NCBI GenBank assembly: GCA_026168455.1
Contig: CM047428.1
Location: forward strand, 86,818,594-86,882,593
DNA: 64,000 nucleotides
DNA from: Theocolax elegans
Taxonomy: Eukaryota > Arthropoda > Insecta > Hymenoptera > Cerocephalidae
Reading direction: 5' to 3'
The notes beneath the pieces were generated by a model. It did no database searches and was not told the origin of the DNA. It saw nothing but the letters and a program-made list of their open reading frames with translations. A program made the translations under genes and the position numbers. This document shows positions 1 through 11,033 of this stretch, in pieces; position 1 is the first letter of the stretch; each line of letters starts with the position of its first letter.

Positions 1-309
1 GAAAAATTTATTATTTTTGTTACATCTATGGACAATGTACTAAAATTTAACTATAAATTATTAAAATTCAAAATACATCGCGATATTTAATAATTTATTT
101 TCAACATAGATTTGTTATAAAATGAATAAACTTCAAGTGACGCAGTATTACTTTATATTATGAGAAAAAATCAATTAAATTAATGACAAAAATTTTATGT
201 TTTACGAAATATTTGATTATACCCCTCAAAACATTTTCCACTCTGTTTCATTTGATACAAAAAAAAACGCAATTATTGGAATTCTGGAACTTTACGTTTC
301 ATATCGTAT
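1..309. repeat. Direct repeat, copy A (partner at 1173-1481)
   Basis: The first ~309 bases recur almost unchanged at 1173-1481, in the same orientation and offset by 1172 to 1174 bases, with only a few single-base indels. The shared part ends at the TTTCATATCGTAT stretch. Copy A may continue left of the window. The repeats do not begin with TG or end with CA, so an LTR pair is not supported. A local segmental duplication is the simplest reading. Confidence 0.85.
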
Positions 310-631
310 GTATATCCTCTATGATAAATCAAACGTAAATACTTTACGTTTACATTCAATTATCCATAAATAAGAGACTATCTATCAATCGTGATTCGTG
401 GGAAAGAAACGAACGTACAAAACCAAAATAAATTAAGTACTTATCCAAAATTATTGTATACAGCGTGTGACTATACGTAACTGTATCGTAAGTTAGGTAT
501 AAGAACACAGCTATGGAGCATATATATGTAATATACATATATATTAGAATATTATATTTTAGAAATAATATAGTGTATATAATATACACGGAGAAAAAAA
601 GTTGCAGTAAAAATTACAATGTTGTCTAGTA

Positions 632-795
632 ATGCGGAGACAGACTGACGCAATCCAAAATGTACTTAGTGTATAATAAAATTTACTAGAAAGTTATTAA
701 TTTTTACTACAATTCTGGTAATATTTACTACAACTTCAGTTAAATTTATTATACACTATAGTAAATTTTTGGATTGTGTCAGTCTGTCTCCGCAT
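632..795. mobile_element. MITE with long inverted repeats
   Basis: The ends are inverted copies of each other: 632-660 (starts ATGCGGAGACAGACTGAC) matches the reverse complement of 766-795 with about one mismatch. The pairing continues inward: a TAGTGTATAATAAAATTTA-like segment near 669-687 pairs with TAAATTTATTATACACTA near 741-758. The element is about 164 bp, has no coding capacity and is nearly palindromic. It lies in the spacer between the two direct repeats and abuts a (TA)n tract, so the target-site duplication cannot be read. Family unknown; a non-autonomous DNA transposon is inferred. Confidence 0.75.
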
Positions 796-803
796 ATATA
801 TAT

Positions 804-854
<51 letters not shown>
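794..854. repeat. (TA)n microsatellite
   Basis: About 60 bases of almost pure TA directly next to the MITE at 632-795. The rest of the 310-1172 spacer is AT-rich with no recognisable gene. Confidence 0.9.
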
Positions 855-856
<2 letters not shown>

Positions 857-1172
857 ACGCAAAATGAGTCCTATATCTTTAATAACTGCAATGTTACGAT
901 TAATATAATAAGTAATTACTAAATATTTAATATTCTCTGATACTAATGCAGAATTTAAAAAGTTAAAATGTTTTATAAGCGTCAGTATACAAATGTTTAA
1001 AAATTATTGACATTATATATAATTATTTATATTGTTTAAAAAGTGTTTATTACATTACTTTTAAATAACATAATACTAATCAATTATATATATACCTTCT
1101 TTATCGACTAGGTAACGTAGGAATTTATCTTACCGTATGATGCTAGTATTTTCGCAATGAATTCAAATTAGT

Positions 1173-1481
1173 GAAAAATTTATTATTTTTGTTACATCTA
1201 TGGACAATGTACTAAAATTTAACTATAAATTATTAAAATTCAAAATACATCGCGATATTTAATAATTTATTTTCAACATAGATTTGTTTATAAAATGAAT
1301 AAACTTCAAGTGACGCAGTATTACTTTATATTATGAGAAAAAATCAATTAAATTAATGACAAAAATTTTATGTTTTACGAAAATATTTGATTATACCCCT
1401 CAAAACATTTTCCACTCTGTTTCATTTGATACAAAAAAAAACGCAATTATTGGAATTCTGGAACTTTACGTTTCATATCGT
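1173..1481. repeat. Direct repeat, copy B (partner at 1-309)
   Basis: Second copy of the ~309 bp direct repeat. It ends in a (TA)n-like run, after which the two sites differ completely. It lies about 560 bp upstream of the syntaxin-18 start codon, so it may overlap that gene's promoter or leader. The small open frames inside it look like chance AT-rich frames. Confidence 0.85.
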
Positions 1482-2037
1482 ATATATATATCGTGTATAT
1501 ATATATATATATTATATTACACATGCATATGTCGAACAAAATTTAAGTATAATATCATTCATAATTTTTTTTTATTTTACACAAATTTGTTAAAAAATCA
1601 GTATAAAATGGATTTTTATTAAAATGTATTTTGAATAGTTACAAAATTACGAGAAATTGAAAATAATTCACTGATATGTACGTTTAACCTCAAAATGTAA
1701 GTCAATGTTTACATATTCAATATTTTACGATTTGCTAGAATAAATATTCTTCCAACTTTGTGTTTAAAATGCTTATGTAATATTTAAGTTTGTGCAATGT
1801 CAGATATTTTAATAAACTTTACTTTATTAAGGAAAAATGTAGATCTTTCATTTAAGAATTATATTTTTAGTTTCTTTATTATTTGTTAATCTATCAGTAA
1901 GCCTGTAATTTTATTTTCTTTTTATTATAGTGCTAATTTTAAATATGTTTACATGGAGTCCAATATAATAACGTGTATAAATTGTTTTATTTCCAGAAAT
2001 ATTAAGAATCTTGTTGTATAAAAATTACTGTTAAAAA

Positions 2038-3006
2038 ATGGATATAAGCTCAATTTTTAAAGCTAGTGTGACAACTGTCAAACAGTACAATAAGGTTGCT
2101 GAGTCTTCTAAGGAGTCAAATGCCAAGTTGATGCGACAAAAAAAACAAAGTTTATTTTTTATGAAAGCACAAGGAATCACTAATGAAATTAAAAAATTGA
2201 ATGAATTGTTGATGGATAGTCGGGAAGCTTATTTGAATTTTGGTAACTATTTACACAATAAAGGTCAAATGTCAGATATTGATCGTGATAAGATTGACTC
2301 AATTGCTCAGCATGTAATTTGCACATGTTTAAAATTAATCAAGGATCTCAAGAGAGAAATTATTGAATCAGATCTAACTCAACAAAATTTGGAGCACCGT
2401 GAAATTATGTTAATAATTATTGAAGATTATTTTAAACATGTGTGTAAAACTTTTTCTGAACAAACTGCAATTCGGGAAAAGAAAGCAGTAGAACTTAGAA
2501 AAATGTGTAAAATAGAACCTGCAAATAAGTTAAAATCAAAAGTTTACAATGATCAAGTATCAAAATTAAAGGATACTATCAACACAGAAGCAAATGAAAA
2601 TAATGATGAAAATATTTCCTTAAAAATTCAGCAGATTAACAATGACACAAGTGACACAATCAATGAAAGCAAAGACTTGTCTCCTGAAGACATTCAAATA
2701 TTTGAAACTGAAAATGAACAACTTTATAATGAATTAAATAATTTAACAGAAGAAATCAAACAAATAGAGAGTAAAGTTGTTCACATTTCAGAATTACAAG
2801 AGGTATTTACAGAAAAAATATTAGACCAAGATAAAAATTTAGAACGTATTTTAACAACAGTCGTTGGATCTACTGAGAATGTTAAAGAAGCTAATGAACA
2901 AATACGTGAAGCCATTCAAAGAAATGCAGGATTAAGAGTATGGGTTTTATTTTTCTTATTAGTTATGTCCTTTTCACTGATATTTTTAGATTGGTATAAT
3001 CCTTGA
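2038..3006 (+). CDS. Syx18: Syntaxin-18, ER Qa-SNARE
   Basis: Encodes a 322-residue tail-anchored SNARE. In this family the protein sits in the ER membrane and acts with the NRZ tethering complex in Golgi-to-ER retrograde fusion. The N-terminus MDISSIFKASVTTVK is the characteristic syntaxin-18 start. The SNARE helix spans roughly residues 232-293 and contains LQEVFTEKILDQ, with Gln264 as the expected zero-layer Q. One hydrophobic anchor (about 301-318) is followed by the short lumenal tail LDWYNP. The coding part is a single exon. A good acceptor (TTATTTCCAG, ending at 1996) precedes it, so a 5' leader intron is likely. The ATG at 2038 matches the family start and has an AAAAATGG context. It runs tail-to-tail with NAA10. 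Length is close to animal orthologues, with no sign of damage. Confidence 0.93.
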   Translation: MDISSIFKASVTTVKQYNKVAESSKESNAKLMRQKKQSLFFMKAQGITNEIKKLNELLMDSREAYLNFGNYLHNKGQMSDIDRDKIDSIAQHVICTCLKLIKDLKREIIESDLTQQNLEHREIMLIIIEDYFKHVCKTFSEQTAIREKKAVELRKMCKIEPANKLKSKVYNDQVSKLKDTINTEANENNDENISLKIQQINNDTSDTINESKDLSPEDIQIFETENEQLYNELNNLTEEIKQIESKVVHISELQEVFTEKILDQDKNLERILTTVVGSTENVKEANEQIREAIQRNAGLRVWVLFFLLVMSFSLIFLDWYNP

Positions 3007-3249
3007 AATGTGTATAACTGTTTTATAATCACATAAAACAAGATAGGTATCCAAATGTCATTGGTGTAGGCCTAAATTTGGGAAAAAGAATGAAAATCAA
3101 AGCATAATGTAATATATGTAAATATTAAATTATTTTACATTCTGCAATATATGCGTATATATATGTACAAATTACAATTAAATTTAGATTAATATTTTTT
3201 TAATATTAATATTTACATATTATCATATTAAAAACTTGTATATAATTTT

Positions 3250-3255
3250 AATAAA
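3250..3255 (+). terminator. Candidate poly(A) signal of syntaxin-18
   Basis: An AATAAA hexamer in the sequence TTTAATAAAGTTTG lies about 245 bases past the syntaxin-18 stop. It falls within the segment duplicated at 5538, so a copy of this signal is also present beside the second NAA10 gene. Confidence 0.4.
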
Positions 3256-3559
3256 GTTTGTTAAAAAATAATTGAAAACTATTGATTTCTGTGTCATAAA
3301 TTGTACTATTTGCAATACATTGTAATAACACTTTAATTGAAATATAAATAAATTTATTAATAATTCTAAAAAACCAATTAAAATAAAAATTTCTCTATTT
3401 TTAATATTTTGACTTACTTTAATTAATTATTGTTTATTATTCATGTACAACAAATGTATAAAGTGCAATAATGGTAAAGAAAAGAACACATGTTTTGTTT
3501 CAATAAAGAATTTAATATCGATAACTTATAATTTATTTAAATGTATTTTATTTTTTACT

Positions 3560-4108
3560 TTATGTATTGTGTGCACAACATTTTTTGGTAGATGAATTGT
3601 TTGATTCAGTTATTTCTTTAGACGAAGATTTTTCTTGGTGAAAGTTAGTCAAGTCTCTTTTCATGGCATACGCATCTTCACCATCTGCATAATATTTTGG
3701 TTCTACCTCGGACACTTCAAATTGCAAACTACTTGTGTACAAGTTCAATGCAGCACGGTTACTCCTCCTTACGTGCAGTGAAACATATTTAGCATTAAAG
3801 CATTTGACCATAGCTCTTGAAGCTTGATTCATTAATTTTTGAGCAATTCCTAAACGCCTGTGTGATCTCTTGACCGCCAAACTTGTAATATGGCCATGAG
3901 GATTGTCTTCACAATCTTCTTCCATTTTTGCAAGTACATACCCTACAATCCTATGTTTTTCATCTTCTGCCACATAACTCAATTGTGGCCACGACAAAGC
4001 ATGGTATAAGTAATATTTCATTTGATAATTTTCTGGCAGGCATTGTAAGTTACAGTGTTGAATGTTTAACAAATCTTCTGTAGTTGCACACCGAATGTTT
4101 ATAGACAT
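3560..4108 (-). CDS. NAA10: N-alpha-acetyltransferase 10, copy 1
   Basis: Catalytic subunit of NatA, which with NAA15 acetylates N-termini at the ribosome after Met removal. The sequence shows one GNAT domain: the start [21 protein letters not shown], the highly conserved [23 protein letters not shown], the acetyl-CoA loop RRLGIA (about residues 84-89) and the [15 protein letters not shown] block. The tail is short and Ser/Lys-rich, giving 182 residues; family members are usually somewhat longer because of a longer acidic tail. The start at 4108 is chosen because it matches the family; an upstream in-frame Met at 4132 lies beyond the predicted acceptor. The coding region has no intron. A 5' UTR intron is predicted at 4120-4384 (donor GTAAGT at 4384, acceptor TTGTAG). 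Its protein is identical to that of the second copy. Confidence 0.95.
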   Translation of the reverse strand: MSINIRCATTEDLLNIQHCNLQCLPENYQMKYYLYHALSWPQLSYVAEDEKHRIVGYVLAKMEEDCEDNPHGHITSLAVKRSHRRLGIAQKLMNQASRAMVKCFNAKYVSLHVRRSNRAALNLYTSSLQFEVSEVEPKYYADGEDAYAMKRDLTNFHQEKSSSKEITESNNSSTKKCCAHNT

Positions 4109-4119
4109 CTTAAAAAATC

Positions 4120-4384
4120 CTACAATAAACACAATTTTTTAGTATTCTCAACAATAAATTTGTATTTTTTAAAAAGATAAATACTTTTTAAAAACAGTAA
4201 ATTTAGATATTTCTCTTAGCAGAGTTGAATATAACAAACGTTTCTTTACAATTAAATATATATCAATAAAACCGAATGACAGCACCAATAACTATAATTT
4301 ATTTGCATATAATAAATTAAGTTATTAATAATTGTTTAATTTTTATCCAGATATTGTAATGTATACAAAACAAATTAAACTTAC
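4120..4384 (-). other. 5' UTR intron of NAA10 copy 1
   Basis: On the minus strand a strong donor (AGTAG then GTAAGT) is followed 265 bases later by TTTATTGTAG, placing the ATG 12 bases into the next exon. The same intron occurs in copy 2 at about 6518-6781, one base shorter. Retention of this intron argues that the duplication was at the DNA level and not retroposition. Confidence 0.7.
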
Positions 4385-4385
4385 C

Positions 4386-4620
4386 TACTTAACGAAGAAA
4401 ATCATAAAACTATTTTAATAAGTCAAATTGTTATAAATTTTCTATATACATATATATATCTATATATAGAAAAAATGAAGAATACTATTTTTTAGGTTAG
4501 CATTACCTATACTGCTGTAGCATTTCATCATTGATCGACTGACGACGGCGACTAGAGGCGTATAAATAACACGTCTTAACAAGGGAAGAAATGTCAAATG
4601 TCAAGTCTATGAGATGCGTA
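4386..4620 (-). promoter_or_regulatory. Leader exon and promoter area of NAA10 copy 1
   Basis: The untranslated first exon must begin upstream of the donor at 4384-4385. A local GC rise with GACTGACGACGGCGACTAGAGGCG (in parts, around 4537-4561) is the likely core promoter. Copy 2 has a related but rearranged version near 6934-6960. Position is inferred; no initiation element can be fixed from sequence alone. Confidence 0.4.
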
Positions 4621-4720
4621 AAAAGATCTATTATATTCGCCTAATTCAATTACTATAACAAGAATATGAAGATAATATTTTAATTTCCTTTACAAGAAGT
4701 TGCAATATATAATTTCAAAA

Positions 4721-5235
4721 AATTTATTATTATTCGTAACAAATTTAGTTATAATAAACTTAATCTTATGTAATAACAAAGCTAATTCTTAATAATAATA
4801 ATAAACAATAAAAAATAAAATACATAACCACGTATAATAATCATGTATATAAATTTTATTTTATAATTATTCCATTCCGTGTAAACGTAAATTAAATAAA
4901 AAAGATCAAAAAAACAAAATTCTTGTAAAAAAAAATCATAAAAAGAGAAATTAATACTTTTATACAATACTAAAAACAAATAACAATACATCAAATTAAA
5001 AAATAATACCTGTATAAATCATACATATGATAAATTTAATCGCAGAATACTTCAAACAAATATATTTTAATAATTTAATTATATATTGTATTAAACTTAT
5101 ATACTACTTGTATAAATCTATCGCATGTAATATTAAATAAACTATATATTTTAATTTATAAAATAACCTCTAAATATTCTGCTGCTACTGAAGTTTTCTC
5201 CTGTCGCAAACATTTTACAAGATCTTTGAAATTTC
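4721..5235. other. AT-rich intergenic spacer
   Basis: Unique spacer between the two NAA10 blocks. It is extremely AT-rich with simple (AAT)n runs. The open frame at 4782-4994 is low-complexity Phe/Tyr/Ile and is not credible as a gene. Confidence 0.6.
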
Positions 5236-5434
5236 CTATTTTTTTTGTCTCCTATAATTTTTTTTACGTACTGCAGCGATTTGAGAATTTTTGCAAATTG
5301 TGTACCTCAAAAAACGTGACCATGCTTCATCTGAGATAAAATCTGCTCTTGAAATGCAGTTCATTTTCATTCCATCCATAAAGCGTACTTTCTTTTCGGA
5401 CACACAATTTTTATCTTCATCCTGCATACGTTTT
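5236..5434 (-). CDS. Terminal coding exon of an unrecognised, apparently truncated gene
   Basis: The minus strand shows an acceptor (ATATTTTTAG, AG at 5436-5435) followed by an open exon to a TAA at 5236. The peptide runs KRMQDEDKNCVSEKKVRFMDG, then MKMNCISRADFISDEAWSRF, then LRYTICKNSQIAAVRKKNYRRQKK. It is basic and lacks the low-complexity look of chance frames. KKVRF fits the RVxF type of protein phosphatase 1 docking motif, but this is only pattern similarity. A donor at 5504-5503 (GAAAG then GTACTT) would leave a 69-base intron and an in-frame GDLFER junction. Stops lie just upstream, and the NAA10 duplicate begins at 5538, so the rest of the gene seems to be missing or displaced. I do not recognise the family. 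It may be a remnant. Confidence 0.45.
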
Positions 5435-5537
5435 CTAAAAATATAAAATCTTTTAAAATTATTTTCTTTGAAACTCACTAATTTAAGTAAAAGTATAAAG
5501 TACCTTTCAAAGAGATCTCCTTATTATTAATTGATTC

Positions 5538-7145
5538 TTCTGCAATATATGCGTATATATATGTACAAATTACAATTAAATTTAGATTAATATTTTTTTA
5601 ATATTAATATTTACATATTATCATATTAAAAACTTGTATATAATTTTAATAAAGTTTGTTAAAAAATAATTGAAAACTATTGATTTCTGTGTCATAAATT
5701 GTACTATTTGCAATACATTGTAATAACACTTTAATTGAAATATAAATAAATTTATTAATAATTCTAAAAAACCAATTAAAATAAAAATTTCTCTATTTTT
5801 AATATTTTGACTTACTTTAATTAATTATTGTTTATTATTCATGTACAACAAATGTATAAAGTGCAATAATGGTAAAGAAAAGAACACATGTTTTGTTTCA
5901 ATAAAGAATTTAATATCGATAACTTATAATTTATTTAAATGTATTTTATTTTTTACTTTATGTATTGTGTGCACAACATTTTTTAGTAGATGAATTGTTT
6001 GATTCAGTTATTTCTTTAGACGAAGATTTTTCTTGGTGAAAGTTAGTCAAGTCTCTTTTCATGGCATACGCATCTTCACCATCTGCATAATATTTTGGTT
6101 CTACCTCGGACACTTCAAATTGCAAACTACTTGTGTACAAGTTCAATGCAGCACGGTTACTCCTCCTTACGTGCAGTGAAACATATTTAGCATTAAAGCA
6201 TTTGACCATAGCTCTTGAAGCTTGATTCATTAATTTTTGAGCAATTCCTAAACGCCTGTGTGATCTCTTGACCGCCAAACTTGTAATATGGCCATGAGGA
6301 TTGTCTTCACAATCTTCTTCCATTTTTGCAAGTACATACCCTACAATCCTATGTTTTTCATCTTCTGCCACATAACTCAATTGTGGCCACGACAAAGCAT
6401 GGTATAAGTAATATTTCATTTGATAATTTTCTGGCAGGCATTGTAAGTTACAGTGTTGAATGTTTAACAAATCTTCTGTAGTTGCACACCGAATGTTTAT
6501 AGACATCTTAAAAAATCCTACAATAAACACAATTTTTTAGTATTCTCAACAATAAATTTGTATTTTTTAAAAAGATAAATACTTTTAAAAACAGTAAATT
6601 TAGATATTTCTCTTAGCAGAGTTGAATATAACAAACGTTTCTTTACAATTAAATATATATCAATAAAACCGAATGACAGCACCAATAACTATAATTTATT
6701 TGCATATAATAAATTAAGTTATTAATAATTGTTTAATTTTTATCCAGATATTGTAATGTATACAAAACAAATTAAACTTACCTACTTAACGAAGAAAATC
6801 ATAAAACTATTTTAATAAGTCAAATTGTTATAAATTTTCTATATACATATATATATATATATATAGAAAAATGAAGAATACTATTTTTTAGGTTAGCATT
6901 ACCTATACTGCTGTAGCATTTTTCATTGATCGACGGACGACGGTCGACCACGATGCGTAGTAAAATAACACGTATACAATGGAATTGAAATGTCAAATGT
7001 AAAGTACGTATATAGATCGTAAAAAGAAGTATTATACTCCGATAATCGCCTAAATATAAAATTAATTAATAAAAGAAAATATGAATGATAATTAGTATTA
7101 AATTTAATTTACTAATTGAATTGACAATATATAATATTTCAAAAG
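5538..7145. repeat. Segmental duplication, copy 2 (NAA10 block)
   Basis: Second copy of the 3140-4720 block in the same orientation, offset 2398 bases. The left edge is sharp: TTCTGCAATATATGCG begins at 5538 here and at 3140 in copy 1, with unrelated sequence to the left of each. The first ~1390 bp are almost identical, and the last ~200 bp are divergent but homologous. Confidence 0.9.
5958..6506 (-). CDS. NAA10: N-alpha-acetyltransferase 10, copy 2
   Basis: Encodes exactly the same 182-residue NatA catalytic subunit as 3560-4108. It has an intact GNAT fold, the acetyl-CoA loop RRLGIA and the stop codon. The only CDS difference from copy 1 is at 5985, a silent change in a Thr codon near the C-terminus. 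The ATG is at 6506, 11 bases after the predicted acceptor of a 5' UTR intron (about 6518-6781). It has its own upstream region (6783-7050), which differs from that of copy 1. Nothing in the sequence marks it as a pseudogene. It could be a recent functional duplicate, a gene-converted older duplicate, or redundant haplotype sequence in the assembly. Confidence 0.92.
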   Translation of the reverse strand: MSINIRCATTEDLLNIQHCNLQCLPENYQMKYYLYHALSWPQLSYVAEDEKHRIVGYVLAKMEEDCEDNPHGHITSLAVKRSHRRLGIAQKLMNQASRAMVKCFNAKYVSLHVRRSNRAALNLYTSSLQFEVSEVEPKYYADGEDAYAMKRDLTNFHQEKSSSKEITESNNSSTKKCCAHNT

Positions 7146-10100
7146 AAATTGTAGATGTAGTTATATTTACTTGACGTAAAGTTAGGTTTTCTACGCGAGC
7201 GCCAAATAAGTAGAGTACACTGTTTTAAAATGAAAAAAAGAATAATTTAAAAAATATTATAATTATAAAAAAAAATACATAATTAAAAATAAATATCTAA
7301 AAGTCTTTAACGAGTAAAAGCGATGTATCTGAGCGTAAAAATCCTTACTTTTTGCAACGTTAACGGCATATAATAATGAAAAAATTCGATTTTTTATGAA
7401 GAGACTTTTTAAAATAAAATATACTCAATTTATCTTCATTATTAATAACCATATTGAATTACGAATTTACAATACGCAACTAAATATAATATAGATATAT
7501 AGATTCTTGTAACGATAATCGATTATCTTTTTTATGCAGACGGGATATTGTACTTTTTTAAAATAAAACGGCAGGTCGAGTATCGGTTTACTTGTATTGA
7601 TTAAGACCATTCCAAAGAATGTAATTTGTTCAAGGGAACAGATATTAATAATAAATAACATTTTTTTTAATAGAATGAAAAGAAACTTTTCAAACAATGT
7701 TTTACAGAATTTTGTAGTTAAATTATACAAATGTATGTATATGTAAAATAAGTATGTATTGCTAAACAAAAATTAAATGACCAAGTTTTTACACATTGTT
7801 ATAGTATTATTTCTCTTTTCAATACAAATACGTATTTAATAATCTTAGTATGCAATATATATATAGTATATCATTTCATTTAATTTTTTAATAGTTTTTA
7901 ATAGTAAAACACATTGTAGAGTCTACTTGGGACAGATGAATCTAAAATCATGTATTTAAGTTTGCTCAACCTACTATATAATTGAAAGTCTCTATGTTAC
8001 TTTACATTTTAATACTTTTAAACATTCATTAAGTTTATCATGTAATAGTATGCAATTTTATTGATAATTGTTAAAAACTGAAGTTTTTTTATCTTCAAGT
8101 AGACTTCACAACAAATCACTTTACCAGGATATTGTCCATCGAAGGAATATTTAGATAGCTTACTATGACAATTATCAATTTTAAATAAAATTTTTACGAA
8201 ATAACTTAATTTCAAATTTGTGTCATGACTTTTGCAAACACTTTATTTTTGTCTTACTTTAATAATTGTTATATTTATTTTAATATTTAATCTTCTTATT
8301 TTAATAAGCGTTTAAACATTTGATTGAAGCATCACAAGCTAATTTTGTTAAACGATGCACAATGAATTCTTAATTATTATATTAAAAGATTAAATGATTA
8401 ATTCGGGGGTAATGCGAAAGTTATATATAAATGTCTACATGCTTAAAATTATATAAATTCAAAAGATTTAATAAATTATACCAAATTTTTATACCAAATT
8501 CGCAAGATCTTTTAAACCATCAATAATATAGATTATTTTATTAAACATTTAAAAATATTCAGGTTCTTATATTATATATTATTATATCAAAACAATGGTC
8601 TACCTTTTTAAGTTTTAACTTGTATTAGTTGACTGATCTAGAATTACGCTATTTGTATTTATGGATTACGCAATTTTTTTTATACTGAACGATATAATAT
8701 CAAGTGCACCTAAAGTATTCTTTAAGAACTTACCATTTTCTATAGATGTTAATACTTACTGATCGTTAAAGAAAGGTTATTTACAATGAAGGTTTGAAGA
8801 ATTTCGAAAGAATACATTATAAGTACTCAGTACTTAAAAAGTGTCACGAGCATTAAGAACAATTTGAAATTATCGAGCGACTCCTATTAAAATATCTTCC
8901 GATTTCAAGACATAACTTAAACAACTCTTTAAATATTACTTTTGCACTTTACGATCATTAGTTTTCAGTTAAGTATAAATAATTTTCGTTAACTTGGATG
9001 GTTCAATAAAATCAAACAATGAAAAATTTCGTACGTTCGTTTAGAAAATTACACATTTGCATACCAATATTGTTTTGAACAGAAAATTAAGAATTCACAA
9101 CAAATACATTTAAAATCTTTAGAAATTTTTTATATTCATATTCTCAAATTTAATAGTAAAATATCGACTACAACTGACATCATATATATATATACATTAT
9201 AAATTATTATTTTTTATTCCTTAATTAGCTTAAATTGGTACATTACGCGATTGTTATATCTACTCGTTAGCGGGGATTATTAAGGGGATGTCGAACTCAA
9301 AAAATGGTCATTTTTAATATCTTTTTATAAACAAAAAAATTAATTTTTGGAAAAATTCTGAACGCTATGCTCTTAGGCATGTTTTAAGCAGTGTATTCAA
9401 AATTTTTCACATTTTTAAGTCTGTAAAATTTAATTCTGATTTTAGCATTGAAAATTCATGTTTTTTTAGACCAATAATTACCGACCGAAAATTGTTTATT
9501 CAATTATTATTAACAAATTTATTTTTTCTTAAAAAAATGAAAACGTCGTGTTCTCGCTTTTGTTTTAAACTAATCTATATGAATTTTTTCAGATTTTTAA
9601 TTCAATATTTCCTACATAATTCTTATTCTCCGGGTCCGACCGTTAATTTTGAATGTATATTATTTCGAACCATTCACTATACGTAAGCATTTCTATATCG
9701 TTTAAGTATTACGTACGGTTTTTATCCGATTTTTAGTTCCATAAAATTGAATTACGACGTTTATATTTTTAAAAGTACATCTATGCAATAAAAGTATCGC
9801 ACGTCTTAACTAAAAATTAATATGTACGTAAATTAATGATTACAACCGTCTTCGTATAGACGAAGAGTACAATGAACCTTCTTTATTTTCACATTATCTT
9901 ATAAGTCGGCAATCAATTAAATTTACACATCCCAAAGAATTTTTTTCGCAATTTATAATACATAACTTATTACTTCTAATGTATGTATCAACTCGTCGTA
10001 GCTGTAGAAAAATATTCTGTGTGTATACAATAAAAATTAATTATTTCTATAGTAAAAATCGAAAACACTTAATAGTCATTTCTTAGATATGACCATTGGT

Positions 10101-10990
10101 AAGAAACATAACTAACAGTAATACAACCTGATTCTTATTGTTTGATAAGCATTTCATAGATTAGAAATTTTAAGGTTTTTATCAACCAGTTGATGCCCGT
10201 AGATAAGTTATTCGTTAGAAAAAATATCAGAAAACTGAGTGAATAGGTAAATAAATTAATAATTTACTCAAATTTAAAATTAGATACGATGAAATAAAGA
10301 TTCCGTAGTAAGGAATTGACAATTTCATAAAATGACTTCTCGTCGTAGCGTATTGTTTTATATCTATTAAAATCGCTTTTCTTTTTTAAGTATCAATTGA
10401 TTTTTTTAATTTCAGTTCGTTTGCATGAATTTGATTAACCGATCGGTGAGAAGCATAATCTACCATCTATCACAAAAATATGTTTAAAACATTTTTAATG
10501 TAGCCATGTTACTACCAGACCAAACATTTTTCGTTTTCGATTTCTACTGGGGATGTCAAGTGCAAGGAAAGGACGAACGTATACACAGGGATAAAGAAAA
10601 GTCGATTATATTATTTTTTGAAAAATAATGTATATTTAATTTCGAAATTATTAAGCTATGACCGAAGTAGTATTTTTCTACAATATGTAATGTATATTAC
10701 TTGTGTACAATCATGTTAAATAAAACGTTTTAAGTACTAAATGCCACTTACAAATCTTTTTTTTTTTATTTCCACTGTCACATTCTTCATCTTCGACTGT
10801 CCATAAATATAAAAGTGTTACTTAAAACAGTAGTAGGTGTGTGTATAAATAATAAATTGACACTAAAAAAAATAAAAAAAAACGATAAAAAGTAGAGAGA
10901 GAGTCTTATTCGCTAGTTAATTATAGTTGCCCAGAGCGTAGCGTAAAATAAAAAATTTAATAAATCGTATAAATCTATCTATACATTGTT
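7146..10990. other. AT-rich intergenic region
   Basis: No credible gene on either strand. The open frames at 7467-7769, 8018-8215 and 9492-9686 are Phe/Ile/Lys-rich, without family motifs or matching splice structure. A segment from about 9278 (TTAAGGGGATGTCGAAC) has the look of a degenerate interspersed repeat, but no second end was found. Confidence 0.5.
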
Positions 10991-11033
10991 TAAATAATTT
11001 GTTGATATAGAAAAATTCTATAAAATAATAAAT

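Larger units (their letters stand above)
3140..4720. repeat. Segmental duplication, copy 1 (NAA10 block)
   Basis: This block carries the end of the syntaxin-18 3' region, the whole NAA10 gene and its promoter. It recurs at about 5538-7145. From 3140 to about 4525 the copies differ at only a handful of positions: one base in the CDS (3587 versus 5985), one A/T-run indel near 4187, and a small change in a TA run near 4460. From about 4525 onward the two remain alignable (shared GACGACGG, AATAACACG, AAATGTCAAATGT and AATATATAAT words) but carry many substitutions and indels. Past ~4720 no similarity is seen. Confidence 0.9.

Noticed and set aside
1..1481. Interpretation of the direct repeats as LTRs of a short retroelement
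   Set aside because: No TG...CA ends, no primer-binding site or polypurine tract was seen; the spacer holds a MITE and TA repeats.
4109..4132. Upstream in-frame start MFIVGFFK of NAA10 copy 1
   Set aside because: The predicted acceptor at 4121-4120 lies inside it, and family proteins start at the MSINIR position.
9278..9420. TTAAGGGGATGTCG segment as the end of a piggyBac-type element
   Set aside because: No matching inverted end or second TTAA-flanked terminus was found downstream.
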